A DNA stretch of 44,514 nucleotides, taken from NCBI GenBank assembly GCA_937910425.1, contig CALEOJ010000386.1, forward strand, positions 1 through 44,514, read 5' to 3'. The notes under the pieces were generated by a model. The model searched no databases. It was not told where the DNA came from and worked only from the letters and a program-made list of their open reading frames with translations. Below are positions 30,683-39,631 of this stretch, one piece after another. Numbering within the stretch: position 1 is the stretch's first letter; every line of letters begins with the position of its first letter. The position numbers and the translations under genes were made by a program. This stretch comes from an uncultured candidate division WPS-2 bacterium. GTDB taxonomy: Bacteria > Vulcanimicrobiota > Vulcanimicrobiia > Vulcanimicrobiales > Vulcanimicrobiaceae.

Positions 30683-31021
30683 TTAGTCGGCCAGTCTTCT
30701 CAACGCCGAGGCCTTGTGCATCGCAATGTGATCGGTTTTATCACTTTTGATCTCGTATTGCGGTTCATCCTCGCTGGCATGAACTGTATACCCCTTGAAT
30801 TGGACCCTGGAGGTGACCACTCTCATGATCTTGCCGCGGACGCGGCCGGCTTCCGAATTCCAACTCACATGATCGCCCTTGCTAAACCGCCGCTTCGTCA
30901 TCATATGCCGCTTCTCGGACCCCACGCCCGACCGATGCTGGGTCTGCGCCATGACGCACGTCGAAGCGAGCACAAAAACAAGAGAGGCGGCGTAAGCACT
31001 CACCGCTGTTCGGAGCTTCAT
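30683..31021 (-). CDS. DUF2945-like (TUDOR-type) protein, possibly with signal peptide
   Basis: RRFSKGDHVSWNSEAGRVRGKIMRVVTSRVQFKGYTVHASEDEPQYEIKSDKTDHIAMHKASALRRL. Confidence 0.75.
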   Translation of the reverse strand: MKLRTAVSAYAASLVFVLASTCVMAQTQHRSGVGSEKRHMMTKRRFSKGDHVSWNSEAGRVRGKIMRVVTSRVQFKGYTVHASEDEPQYEIKSDKTDHIAMHKASALRRLAD

Positions 31022-31093
31022 TGCAGCAGCGTAGCAAGAGGTTGTTTAGGACCTATGAAGGGGGGGCGTCACGACTGTCGGCACCACCCCGGA

Positions 31094-31697
31094 CTAGCAC
31101 GTGAGGGTCGTTGTCGCGCCGACATCTCTGCTTGGTTCGACGGTGATGGCGCCGCAGAGGTCGGTGCGGTAGGTCATCGCTCCGGTGCCGTGCAGCGTCG
31201 CGAGCGTCGTTGCCGCGGGGTGTCCGAACAGATTGTGTCGGCCGACGCTGATGAGGGTGTATCTCGGATGGACGGCGGCAGCGAAAGCAGGCGCGGACGA
31301 ATATGCGGAGCCGTGGTGGCCTACTTTCAGGACGTCCGCGTGCAGATCTATGCCGGACTCGAGCAGCCGCTGCTCGGCCTGAAATCCGGCGTCGCCCATG
31401 AACAGCATCCGAAAATCCTGATAGGCCAGCATGATGACGACGGAGTTCTCGTTCACGTCATTCTTGCCGTCGGCGAAGAGCGCGCCGCAGGGCGAGAGCA
31501 CCGAAAGGGTCACGCCGTCGTCGGTTACCCACCGGTCACCGCACCGTGCGACACGGACTGGAACACGACGCAGCGTCGCCTCGCGCATGCCGACGTTGAA
31601 CGCGCGTCCGCCGTAAGTCTGCCCGCTGTCCGCGATCGCATCGACGCGCAGCGCGCGCACGATCGGCGCGAATCCGCCGACGTGATCGCCATGCGGA
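31094..31697 (-). pseudogene. 5'-truncated ComEC-like MBL-fold hydrolase
   Basis: Starts abruptly at NPHGDHVGGFAPIVRALRVDAIADSG and runs to the normal C-terminus; missing the N-terminal ~75 aa of the intact copy. Confidence 0.85.
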
Positions 31698-31842
31698 TTA
31701 TAAGCACATCACACGCTCGCTTGCTTGAGCGCAACGGCCGGGTCAAGCGGTCGGAGGGCCGGCGCTCCCGACCATCAGCAACGATCTCGCGCTGATGGAG
31801 AAGGAACACCACGACGTCCTCGTTGTGCTCGCGCGCTGAGCG

Positions 31843-32217
31843 TTAATCCCCGCAGCGTGGCGCCGATCTTGGAAGCGTCCACGTGAACCGCGATCCTCGC
31901 CCCGGCCGACACTCGACGCTGACGTTGCCGCCCTGCACTTCGACGAGGCTCTTGACGATCGCGAGGCCCAAACCGCTGCCTCCGGAAGCCCGATGGCGTG
32001 AGGGATCCGCGCGATAAAAGCGCTCGAAGATGAACGGCAGCTCTCCCGGTGCGATTCCGGGCCCGTCATCCTGCACGAAGCATCGGATGTGCTCATGATC
32101 TGCCGTCGCAACTACGACGACGTGGCCGCCGGCCGGCGTGTACCGCAGCGCGTTCGAGATCAGATTCTCAAGAACTTGCGCCACCCTCAACTCGTCACCA
32201 ACCGCCGCGGGGAGTTA
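31843..32217 (-). pseudogene. Truncated sensor histidine kinase (HATPase domain only)
   Basis: LPAAVGDELRVAQVLENLISNALRYTPAGGHVVVVA...GSGLGLAIVKSLVEVQGGNVSVECRPGRGSRFTWTLP; in-frame stop immediately upstream. Confidence 0.8.
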
Positions 32218-32427
32218 CTGCCTCATGGCTCGATCGGGATCTTACCGAACCCGTATAACCCCGCCGTGCCGGTGCCGCCGGATTCGGATTTCCGGGTCGT
32301 CTACCAAGACCATGACGGCGGCCGCACGGAGGACGTCACCGGTTGGCCTTCAGGGGACGTTCTGGCGCTCATCAAAGATCGCGCAGCCGCGGACGGGCTG
32401 CCCTTCCCGGAGCCCGCCGAGGGGTAG
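32089..32427 (+). CDS. Hypothetical protein (only the C-terminal part is convincing)
   Basis: LPHGSIGILPNPYNPAVPVPPDSDFRVVYQDHDGGRTEDVTGWPSGDVLALIKD; N-terminus overlaps the kinase fragment. Confidence 0.35.
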   Translation: MLMICRRNYDDVAAGRRVPQRVRDQILKNLRHPQLVTNRRGELLPHGSIGILPNPYNPAVPVPPDSDFRVVYQDHDGGRTEDVTGWPSGDVLALIKDRAAADGLPFPEPAEG

Positions 32428-32451
32428 CGCGACATCGCTGAGCGCCTTGGC

Positions 32452-32835
32452 TCACAGTGAATAGGGTACTGCCTCAAAAAGCAGCGCGCCCTGGCCGAGC
32501 ATCGTCGCATGGTCACGCGGAACGAGATACCCGCCAGAGCGCTCCGCTGGGATCGTGCATGTTGGCGCAGCGAGGTCAAGGACGAACCGCCGGTGCTTCT
32601 CGCACGGCGCCCAACGACTCGCCCGCATGGTGACAGACGACTCGCCGCGGGCATCGCATCCACACGGCCACGCGAGGCCCACGGGGACCATGGGGCGCTG
32701 TCCTTCCGGTCCGCGAGGAGCGAGTGCCTCACGCGGTTTCATCCACACCATTGTGAAGTCACCGATGCAACGCTCGACCTCGTCGATAGTGAACGGCCCG
32801 AAGTACGTCATGGCGCGTATTACTGCCTCACTCAC
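32452..32835 (-). CDS. Hypothetical protein, overlapping downstream partner of 32828-33466
   Basis: VSEAVIRAMTYFGPFTIDEVERCIGDFTMVWMKPREAL...; GTG start inside the stop region of the upstream ORF. Confidence 0.45.
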   Translation of the reverse strand: MSEAVIRAMTYFGPFTIDEVERCIGDFTMVWMKPREALAPRGPEGQRPMVPVGLAWPCGCDARGESSVTMRASRWAPCEKHRRFVLDLAAPTCTIPAERSGGYLVPRDHATMLGQGALLFEAVPYSL

Positions 32836-33466
32836 ACTGCCGAAAGCGTCCGAGACGGTAACCGATGTAGCCGTCCGGCTCACGATCTGACTCTTCGGCG
32901 ACGTGCTTGTTATGCTCGCAGACCGGGCACGCGTCTGCCCAGGGGTTGCGCAACGGGACGACTTCCAAACGTGGGCTACTCCGGTAGACGGGCGGTTCCG
33001 GGAACTTCGGTAGCGCCTTCGGGAGGTAGACGCTCGCGTGCTGCCCCATGAGCTTGGCGTAGGCCGAGGACGACAGAAGCGACATTTTCGTGATTCGATG
33101 GGCCTCGCGAGCGCTAGCCGAACCGATATCCATGTTACGCAATAGGGACGACATGTGGCTAATGCGCGTGACGTCGCGAACCCTGGCGAGCGACGCTGGC
33201 GAGGCGACAAACGACAATCCCGGGATCGGGTGCGCGTGGGAAGCGGCGCGCAGCGTCCGCATCGCACGTGTGACTTCGCGAGTCGCCGTGATTGACGCCG
33301 ATGAGGAGAGAAGCGACATCGCCGCGAGACGTCCCGCATGCGGAGCAATCCGCTGCGTCTGTACTATGCGGTTGATGGATGCGAGCGCCGAGGAGCTCGG
33401 CGCGAGTCCGCTCGCAAGAGAACGAGTGAATCGATCGAATTTGATGGCAGTTGGCGCTTCGTGCAC
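32828..33466 (-). CDS. Hypothetical protein with degenerate internal repeats
   Basis: MSLLSSSASITATREVTRAM / VRDVTRISHMSSLLRNM / REAHRITKMSLLSSSAYAKLMG; C-terminal CPVCEHNKH. Confidence 0.5.
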   Translation of the reverse strand: MHEAPTAIKFDRFTRSLASGLAPSSSALASINRIVQTQRIAPHAGRLAAMSLLSSSASITATREVTRAMRTLRAASHAHPIPGLSFVASPASLARVRDVTRISHMSSLLRNMDIGSASAREAHRITKMSLLSSSAYAKLMGQHASVYLPKALPKFPEPPVYRSSPRLEVVPLRNPWADACPVCEHNKHVAEESDREPDGYIGYRLGRFRQCE

Positions 33467-34061
33467 TTTCGCAATCCTCTAGTCTAAACTGTGCGCTGCA
33501 ACAGCGTCGTATCTAACCGACCGGCAACACGGGCCCTACTGACATTATATCACGGAGAAGCAGATTGCGGTCTTTACTGATGGCATCGGCGCCGCGGCCG
33601 TCCTTGGCTTCGACGCTTGAGCCACTGCCCTAGCCCGACAGGCCCCCTGGACTAATTCGCGAGGTTGGGCCTCACGGAAGCCAGCTTCATTCCGCAGCTT
33701 GGCCGATTCTAGGAGCCTCACGGCACCCCGCCGGCGCAAACTGCAAACACGCACACTAGGCCGTTACCGATTGCTGCGCGCCGGCCGCCCTTGCAGCGCT
33801 GACGCGTGTCGGTATAGACCCCGTATGAGCACGACTGACTGGCGGCGGTTCCCGCCTATCTTACAGGGCGTGAAAACTCTACAGCTTCAGCCACGCTGTC
33901 CGCAGCTCGTGCTGAACGCTCGCGCGCTGGCATACCCCATGAGGACGAGATCGAGACTCGCGCGGCTATGCGGAACCGGCGTCGAGTGGCAAAGGCGATC
34001 TTAAGAGTTGACCGAGGCAAGCATACTAGACACGACCCGAGCGATATCGCGCGGCGCACTC

Positions 34062-34349
34062 CTAACCGGCGTATCGCGGCAGCCGCAGCAGGTTATCACT
34101 GAGTACGCCGTCCGCCTTGGTACGCAGGTAACGGATGGAGCCATCAGTGACGACAACAACATCCGCAATGTCACCCTTCCAATCACGCGTGATGAACTTT
34201 GTGCCGGAGTCGATCGACTCGATGACTGCAGCGACCGTCCGCGTATAGGCCACGTATGGTTTGACGCCGTCATTGACGATGGCGCAGCCGGCGATGTGCT
34301 TGTGCTCGGCCCCGTCCGACATCCGGACGGCTACGATGTAGCGGGACAT
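34062..34349 (-). CDS. DUF3892-like protein
   Basis: MSRYIVAVRMSDGAEHKHIAGCAI...ITRDWKGDIADVVVVTDGSIRYLRTKADGVLSDNLLRLPRY. Confidence 0.75.
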   Translation of the reverse strand: MSRYIVAVRMSDGAEHKHIAGCAIVNDGVKPYVAYTRTVAAVIESIDSGTKFITRDWKGDIADVVVVTDGSIRYLRTKADGVLSDNLLRLPRYAG

Positions 34350-34443
34350 GCTGCTCCCTCCGAGCTTTGATCTTGCACTGCGTATGTGGCCGTTCGCGAG
34401 CAGATCGGAGCGCGGGCGACGTTTTCCCGGGCCCGCGCACGAT

Positions 34444-34725
34444 CTAGTAGCGCGGCAGCGCCATTAGGTTGTCGGTGTAGACTTGATCCCGGTAAGTCTG
34501 CACGTATTGGTTGCCCGCGCTGCTGACCCGCGCGGCGACGTACGCGACGTTGCCGGCGGCGTCGCGATCGAACCCGACGCCACCGCCTTTGATGAAGTCG
34601 TGCCAGGCAGCCCTGGTGTCCTCGTAGTTCTTGCCGGTGGAATCATCGGTTGCCTTGAGGCTCGCGATGTGCTCGTGACTCGTCCCCGGGTGGACCACGT
34701 GGACGGCTGTGAAGCGGACCGCCAT
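34444..34725 (-). CDS. DUF3892-like protein (paralog)
   Basis: MAVRFTAVHVVHPGTSHEHIASLKAT...DAAGNVAYVAARVSSAGNQYVQTYRDQVYTDNLMALPRY. Confidence 0.75.
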   Translation of the reverse strand: MAVRFTAVHVVHPGTSHEHIASLKATDDSTGKNYEDTRAAWHDFIKGGGVGFDRDAAGNVAYVAARVSSAGNQYVQTYRDQVYTDNLMALPRY

Positions 34726-34727
34726 GG

Positions 34728-34919
34728 TTATTTCCCCCGGCCGGCGCCGTTGCGCGCCGGGCGTGAGAGGACGTAGGAGGCGCCCTTCACGGGCGTCGGA
34801 GGAAGCGGCTCCCCGCGGACAACCGTCCGCTCGGGTCCGTTTTGCCCGCCGCGCGGGCCGATGATCTGGTATTCCCCGCTCTTGGGGGCTGTTTGTCCGG
34901 GTTTGTAATGGGGTTTCAC
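34728..34919 (-). CDS. YjzC-like small protein
   Basis: VKPHYKPGQTAPKSGEYQIIGPRGGQNGPERTVVRGEPLPPTPVKGASYVL; GTG start. Confidence 0.6.
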   Translation of the reverse strand: MKPHYKPGQTAPKSGEYQIIGPRGGQNGPERTVVRGEPLPPTPVKGASYVLSRPARNGAGRGK

Positions 34920-35190
34920 GAGACTGGGTCCTCGCTGTGGATAACCTGAGGATGTCTTGTGGACGTGTCCCAGGCTACGGTTTGCGAGTACCGAGGGGAG
35001 CGCCGGCTGGATTGAGGGAAAACCGTCAATGCCAAGGCGGTCGCTGCCCATCGGCATGCGCCCCCGGGGCCAGAAGGCGGCGGTTTCAGGCATCAATCTG
35101 TCCGCCGCTTTCGCGTTTCCTGGAGACGCTCGGGGTAGGTCGCATCCTCCCCTAGCCCGCCGCCGGGGTCCCGGCCAGCGGGAATTTCTG

Positions 35191-35679
35191 CTACGAGGCC
35201 GCCATGTCGGCCCCCGAGTCCGCCATCGCGTCGTCGAGGTCGTCCTGATCGATCGGGTCACTGATACCGGTGTCCTTGAAGATCAAGGCGATGACCCGGC
35301 CCGTGTCCGAGATCTTGAACGAGCAGATGACGCGCTTGGAGTAGTTCACGCTGCGGCGTGAGGTGAATTCCTCGATGAAACCCATGCGATCGAGCCAGTG
35401 GTAGGCCTGCCGACGCTCCTGCCATTCCTCGATGGAGAAGTCATGGAGGCACAGCTTGCTACCGTCTCCCTGGCGATCGATGATCGCCCGGAGCTCGGTT
35501 ACGTGCCTTTCCCAGCCGCGAAACCAATCCGGCTGCGTCACAAAGCGGAAGATCGCGTTGGTCACCGTCGACGGTCTCATGCCGAGATGGTGTGCCATCT
35601 CCTCGAGGGTCTGCCGCGAAGTCCGCGGCATCCGCAAGTAGACGGAGACCGACTCATCCGTTGCCTTCTTCGTCGCCAT
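35191..35679 (-). CDS. Hypothetical protein with RHH/HTH-like N-terminus
   Basis: MATKKATDESVSVYLRMPRTSRQTLEEMAHHLGMRPSTVTNAIFRFVTQPDWF... Confidence 0.5.
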   Translation of the reverse strand: MATKKATDESVSVYLRMPRTSRQTLEEMAHHLGMRPSTVTNAIFRFVTQPDWFRGWERHVTELRAIIDRQGDGSKLCLHDFSIEEWQERRQAYHWLDRMGFIEEFTSRRSVNYSKRVICSFKISDTGRVIALIFKDTGISDPIDQDDLDDAMADSGADMAAS

Positions 35680-35880
35680 GAGGGGCTGTACGAGAGGCCG
35701 CCCTGACGGTCCTGCCAGAAAATCGGCCAACCCATGACGCGTCTATGACAAACCAGACGCAAGAGCGAGCATGTGTTCGTATCGGACTGCAGAACCCAAC
35801 TGGAGGAGCTGCCGCCGGCGAAGGGATGCTCGGCTCAGTAGTATAAGCGAGCAATCACCTCCAGAAAGGACGGGTGTCCC

Positions 35881-36048
35881 ATGGCGAAAGTCGCTCCCTA
35901 CCACACAACTCGTCTCGAAGACCCGCCTGAGCGAAACGTCTATCACGACTACGACAACTGCCCCGCGGGGTCGCAGATCAAGCCCGAGCATAAGGCAAGT
36001 GGCACAGACGGTCGGCCGCGCTGCCTCGACTGCAAGGCGATGGACTAG
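35881..36048 (+). CDS. 55-aa Cys-containing small protein
   Basis: MAKVAPYHTTRLEDPPERNVYHDYDNCPAGSQIKPEHKASGTDGRPRCLDCKAMD; ATG after ccagaaagga RBS; too short for the ORF track. Confidence 0.6.
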   Translation: MAKVAPYHTTRLEDPPERNVYHDYDNCPAGSQIKPEHKASGTDGRPRCLDCKAMD

Positions 36049-36177
36049 CGAACCCGGCTCCTTGAACGACACCTGCCAGCGCGCGCCCGTCGGCTCGTCG
36101 GTCACGTATGGTGGCCCAAGTCGTCCTTTGAAATGGGCGATGAACAGAGCTCTGACCGGCTACCCGAGCGGGTTCGG

Positions 36178-36384
36178 CTAAGTGTGCGGCAGTCTATGCG
36201 AGCGAACGAGCTCATCGCCGATCTGGACGAGCTCGAAGACTCCGTCTCGTGTCCGTTCGAAGTAGCGTCCCGCCACCATGAAATGAGTGGAGTGGCCTGC
36301 GGCCACATCACGCTCGACTTTGCGCCGGATATAGTCGTTCGCCGCGGCGACCGCCACGCGCATTTCGTCGGTGAATTCCCCCAT
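36178..36384 (-). CDS. MGEFTDEM-family small protein, copy 1
   Basis: MGEFTDEMRVAVAAANDYIRRKVERDVAAGHSTHFMVAGRYFERTRDGVFELVQIGDELVRSHRLPHT, homologous to 38632-38871. Confidence 0.75.
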   Translation of the reverse strand: MGEFTDEMRVAVAAANDYIRRKVERDVAAGHSTHFMVAGRYFERTRDGVFELVQIGDELVRSHRLPHT

Positions 36385-36841
36385 TTTGCGCATAGTGTAC
36401 ACCCGGTACGCGAGGTGGCCAAGCATATCGTCCCCATGCGTTGTCGATTGCGCTAGGTCGGCGCGTCGGCTGCCAACTGCGCCGGCGTTTTGCCGCCTGG
36501 CAGCGGATCAACCACTCTCGCTCGCCGCTCGCTTTGGGGTCAGGGTACGGCGGCGGCTGTGTGAGTCCGAGAGGGTCTTTTGCGTATTTTGGATGATCGT
36601 GGGCGAACGCTTGAAGGTCGTCGTCATCCGAGCCTTCCGGCGGGCTCGCTACGGCGACGACTTGTTCGCGGTACTGCTCCCCGAAGGCTACTGTAATCGC
36701 CGTATCGTTTGTGACGCGCTGCGTGATGGCCGGGTCATCATCCGTTGAGAGTCGCTTCGCGTCCTTAAGCGCGCGATAGAGCTGACCGAAGGGCCTGGCG
36801 GCGCGTCGCATCCGGCTGCGGCGCTCGACGGCCGCGACGGT
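36308..36841 (-). CDS. Hypothetical protein
   Basis: MTVAAVERRSRMRRAARPFGQLYRALKDAKRLSTDDDPAITQRVTNDTAITVAFGEQYREQVVAVASPP...; overlaps copy 1, so the 3' end is uncertain. Confidence 0.35.
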   Translation of the reverse strand, partial: TVAAVERRSRMRRAARPFGQLYRALKDAKRLSTDDDPAITQRVTNDTAITVAFGEQYREQVVAVASPPEGSDDDDLQAFAHDHPKYAKDPLGLTQPPPYPDPKASGEREWLIRCQAAKRRRSWQPTRRPSAIDNAWGRYAWPPRVPGVHYAQNGGIHRRNARGGRRGERLYPAQSRA

Positions 36842-37120
36842 CATCGCCGCGCTGACAACAGAGCCATGCACGCGCCGCGCTTGACGAGCGCGCTAGCTTT
36901 GCGGTAGGCAAGCACGAGACGCGCCGCGCGTAGCGTCTTCGCTGTGATCGCCGCGCGATCGACGAGGTCATAGCGCTCCGCCCACTGCGCTTCCTGTACC
37001 CCCGCCCGCCGCACCCGCGCCAACGCCGCCACCCGGAGCGCCACCCGCGCCGAAGCCACGCCCTTAAGTTCGCCTGCGGTAGCCGCATGCTTGGGTCATC
37101 CGAAGTCGACGTCCCCATCG

Positions 37121-37717
37121 TCAATTCGACGATGTTGGCGGGTTCGGCTTCGGCGGCGGCGGTGCGACGGGCGGCGTTGCAGGACCAGACGTCTGTGCGG
37201 CTGGCGCGGCGGTCGTCGCTGCAGGTCCGACGTTGAGGCCCGGCTTCTTGGGATCTCCGACGGTAACTTTCGCGTTTGCATCCGGCGGAGTCAGTATCAG
37301 CATATAAAGGAGTCGGAGTAGAACCAGACGCTTGACGATGTGAAACACGAAAACGATGAGCGCTATGACGGTGATGATGAGCAGTACCGTACGATACGTG
37401 ACGACCCAACTCGACGAGGTTGTAACGATCGCGTAGTAAAACCCGACCGCGAGGAGAGCGAGCGTACAGTTCAGTACCAACGACCCGAGTTCGGCTCCAA
37501 TGTACGCTACCCCGGCGAGGACGTCTCCACGTGCCTTGTTTAGGATTGGAGCAAACTTCAGCATGTCGCTGAAGCCCGAGCCGATTCTTCGCGGTACAAA
37601 CATTACCACGGCGCGCAGAAGCCTCGCGACCGGGGACGTAAGGAGCGTCGCGGCGATGCCGATGGTGAGCGCGATCCATACGGCTGGATTTGTGAAGAAT
37701 TCTGTGATAGTCTGCAC
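37121..37717 (-). CDS. Membrane protein with proline-rich C-terminal tail
   Basis: Several hydrophobic helices then PAATTAAPAAQTSGPATPPVAPPPPKPNPPTSSN. Confidence 0.6.
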   Translation of the reverse strand: MQTITEFFTNPAVWIALTIGIAATLLTSPVARLLRAVVMFVPRRIGSGFSDMLKFAPILNKARGDVLAGVAYIGAELGSLVLNCTLALLAVGFYYAIVTTSSSWVVTYRTVLLIITVIALIVFVFHIVKRLVLLRLLYMLILTPPDANAKVTVGDPKKPGLNVGPAATTAAPAAQTSGPATPPVAPPPPKPNPPTSSN

Positions 37718-38465
37718 CGTTATTCCCCATCGGGTCGAGCACTAAGGTCGAGGGCGTCACGTTTTCGTCAGTGCGTTGTTGGCTACCCCATGACTCGAAG
37801 AGGTAAAAATCGGCCTAACGATCTCTAGTCCTGTGCCCCGTCGCTGAGCGGTCGCGCGGCGGCGGCTGCTTATTTCTTGCGCTTCGCTGCGATCTGGACG
37901 AACACCGGACTCGATGCGAGGCCGCGCGACAAAACCGCACGCCCAGCACCGGTCGGACCGCTAGCGGTGTACGCCGGAGCGCCAGCTCGGAGCGTCCCTG
38001 ATGAGGGACCACCCCATCGCGGTTATGCTCTCAGGGTTCCTCCGCGGCCGTCGGCGACGGGGCGGCGACGCCGGGTGTAGGCGCCCATGACAGGCGCGCG
38101 CCGCCGCCCCACGCCCATATTAGTACCTCCGCGGGGTCGGCGCTAGTCGGACCATCGACGCCAGTTGGCGCTGGTTCGACGATGTAAGACTTGCTTGAGA
38201 CTCTGTGCTCGCCAGGGACGGAAACGCCAAGGACCGGACGCGGGACCCGCGCCCTATACGACTGCACTCGGTCAGGTTAGCATTTGGGGATGCTGGAGCA
38301 TCGCGGCGTCCTGCAGTCGGCGTCCAATGTGCGATCGACGTCTTATTTGGAAGGCAGCGCACCGCTGTTCGAGGCTGGCTGACCTAGTCGGGCGAGGTGT
38401 CGATCTCGCCGACCCAGCAAGCAGCCAACTCCCGGCTGGGCGGGAGCCGCCAGCTTTACGAGTAG

Positions 38466-38520
38466 CGTGACAACCGTGACAACCGTGACAAACTCATTAT
38501 TTGGTGTCAACCGTGTCAAG
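38466..38520. repeat. Iteron-like array of ~9-bp units (cgtgacaac)
   Basis: cgtgacaac cgtgacaac cgtgacaaa, 10-nt gap, ggtgtcaac cgtgtcaag. Confidence 0.75.
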
Positions 38521-38631
38521 GTTGCTCTGTGAGCAACACAACCTAACTAGCTGTCGCTCCGAGCCGAAAGTCGACCCTTTCGTTTGAGCGCCCTCAAGCG
38601 CGCCTCCGGGATGCGTGCTACTCTCAAGGCG

Positions 38632-38871
38632 ATGGGAGAGTTCACCGACGAGATGCTGAAGGCAATGGCCGCGGCGAACGAGCTGATAAGACGCGAGGTC
38701 ACGCAAGCCCTAGCCGACGGGCACTCGACGCACTTTATGCGCGAGGGGCGAATCATCGAACGCACGCGCGACGGCGACTTTGAGCTGATTAAGGTTGGCG
38801 ATGAGCTGGTGCGCTCGCATAAGGTGGCAACCGATCAGGGCTCTTCCGAGCCCCTTAGACCTGATCCCTAA
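38632..38871 (+). CDS. MGEFTDEM-family small protein, copy 2
   Basis: MGEFTDEMLKAMAAANELIRREVTQALADGHSTHFMREGRIIERTRDGDFELIKVGDELVRSHKV. Confidence 0.75.
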   Translation: MGEFTDEMLKAMAAANELIRREVTQALADGHSTHFMREGRIIERTRDGDFELIKVGDELVRSHKVATDQGSSEPLRPDP

Positions 38872-38886
38872 TGCGCCTCACGACAG

Positions 38887-39258
38887 TTGACGTCTTTGTC
38901 ACCGCGAGAGGTTGGTCGTGATCAACCCACGCTGCGCGGCGGCGAGCGCCAGCGGCGGCGAGCTCTCTTGAACCTGCCGGCTAGTTCCATCATGGTTGCA
39001 GTGGCGGCTGCGCTGCTAGGCTCCTATGCCGCGTATCGCGGTGCGCGGATCGCGCGCTGCATGTCCGACCGTCGGCGGTCCGTGGCCGCGATTCGCGAGC
39101 ACGCCAAGCACCTGTACGTAGCCGCGCTTGGACTATTCGCCTGCGCATTTCTCATGCACTGGATCTCGTACTTGACAATGGTCGCCCTCTTTCTTGCGAG
39201 CTATCTTGGCTGGCGACTCATAGCGACGCGAACGCTCGACGGGTACAACAGCGGCTAA
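38887..39258 (+). CDS. Small membrane protein
   Basis: Hydrophobic MVAVAAALLGSYAAYRGARIA and LYVAALGLFACAFLMHWISYLTMVALFLASYLGW. Confidence 0.5.
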   Translation: MTSLSPREVGRDQPTLRGGERQRRRALLNLPASSIMVAVAAALLGSYAAYRGARIARCMSDRRRSVAAIREHAKHLYVAALGLFACAFLMHWISYLTMVALFLASYLGWRLIATRTLDGYNSG

Positions 39259-39631
39259 CCTGCGCGCCGCGCCGGTCGGTCTTTTTTGCGGCGTCGAAAG
39301 ACCTTGGCCACGCTCTTACGGCTGGGCTCGCTAAACCGAAGCGCAGCGGATTAATGCCGCGCCTGAGTTGCAGAGACTGGTGAGAGCCGTGTCGCAAGTA
39401 CCTTCGGAGCGACCAACTTTCGAGCTCTCGACACGGCTATCGCTCGCCTGTCCTTCTTCATTAGCAAAACGCGACGGTTCAAGGTGGCCCGCTATCGTCG
39501 CTGCCCCCAACCCCCAGCAGGGCAAGGGCGGTGCGACAGCAGAACCCTCCGCGCAGGTTCTGTCTTCCATGGCGGGCCGTGAAAGGGTGTTCACATGAAA
39601 ATCGTACCGGGCCTTTTGGCCCTGGTATTGT

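Noticed and set aside
30542-31795. 417-aa plus-strand ORF
   Set aside because: Runs antisense through DUF488, DUF2945 and the MBL fragment; not a real gene.
33545-34059. Several short ORFs on both strands
   Set aside because: No domain or convincing start/coding signal; probably intergenic or decayed sequence.
34936-34944. Perfect DnaA-box 9-mer (TGTGGATAA)
   Set aside because: Single copy; expected by chance at appreciable frequency in 44 kb and no neighbouring boxes or AT-rich unwinding region seen.
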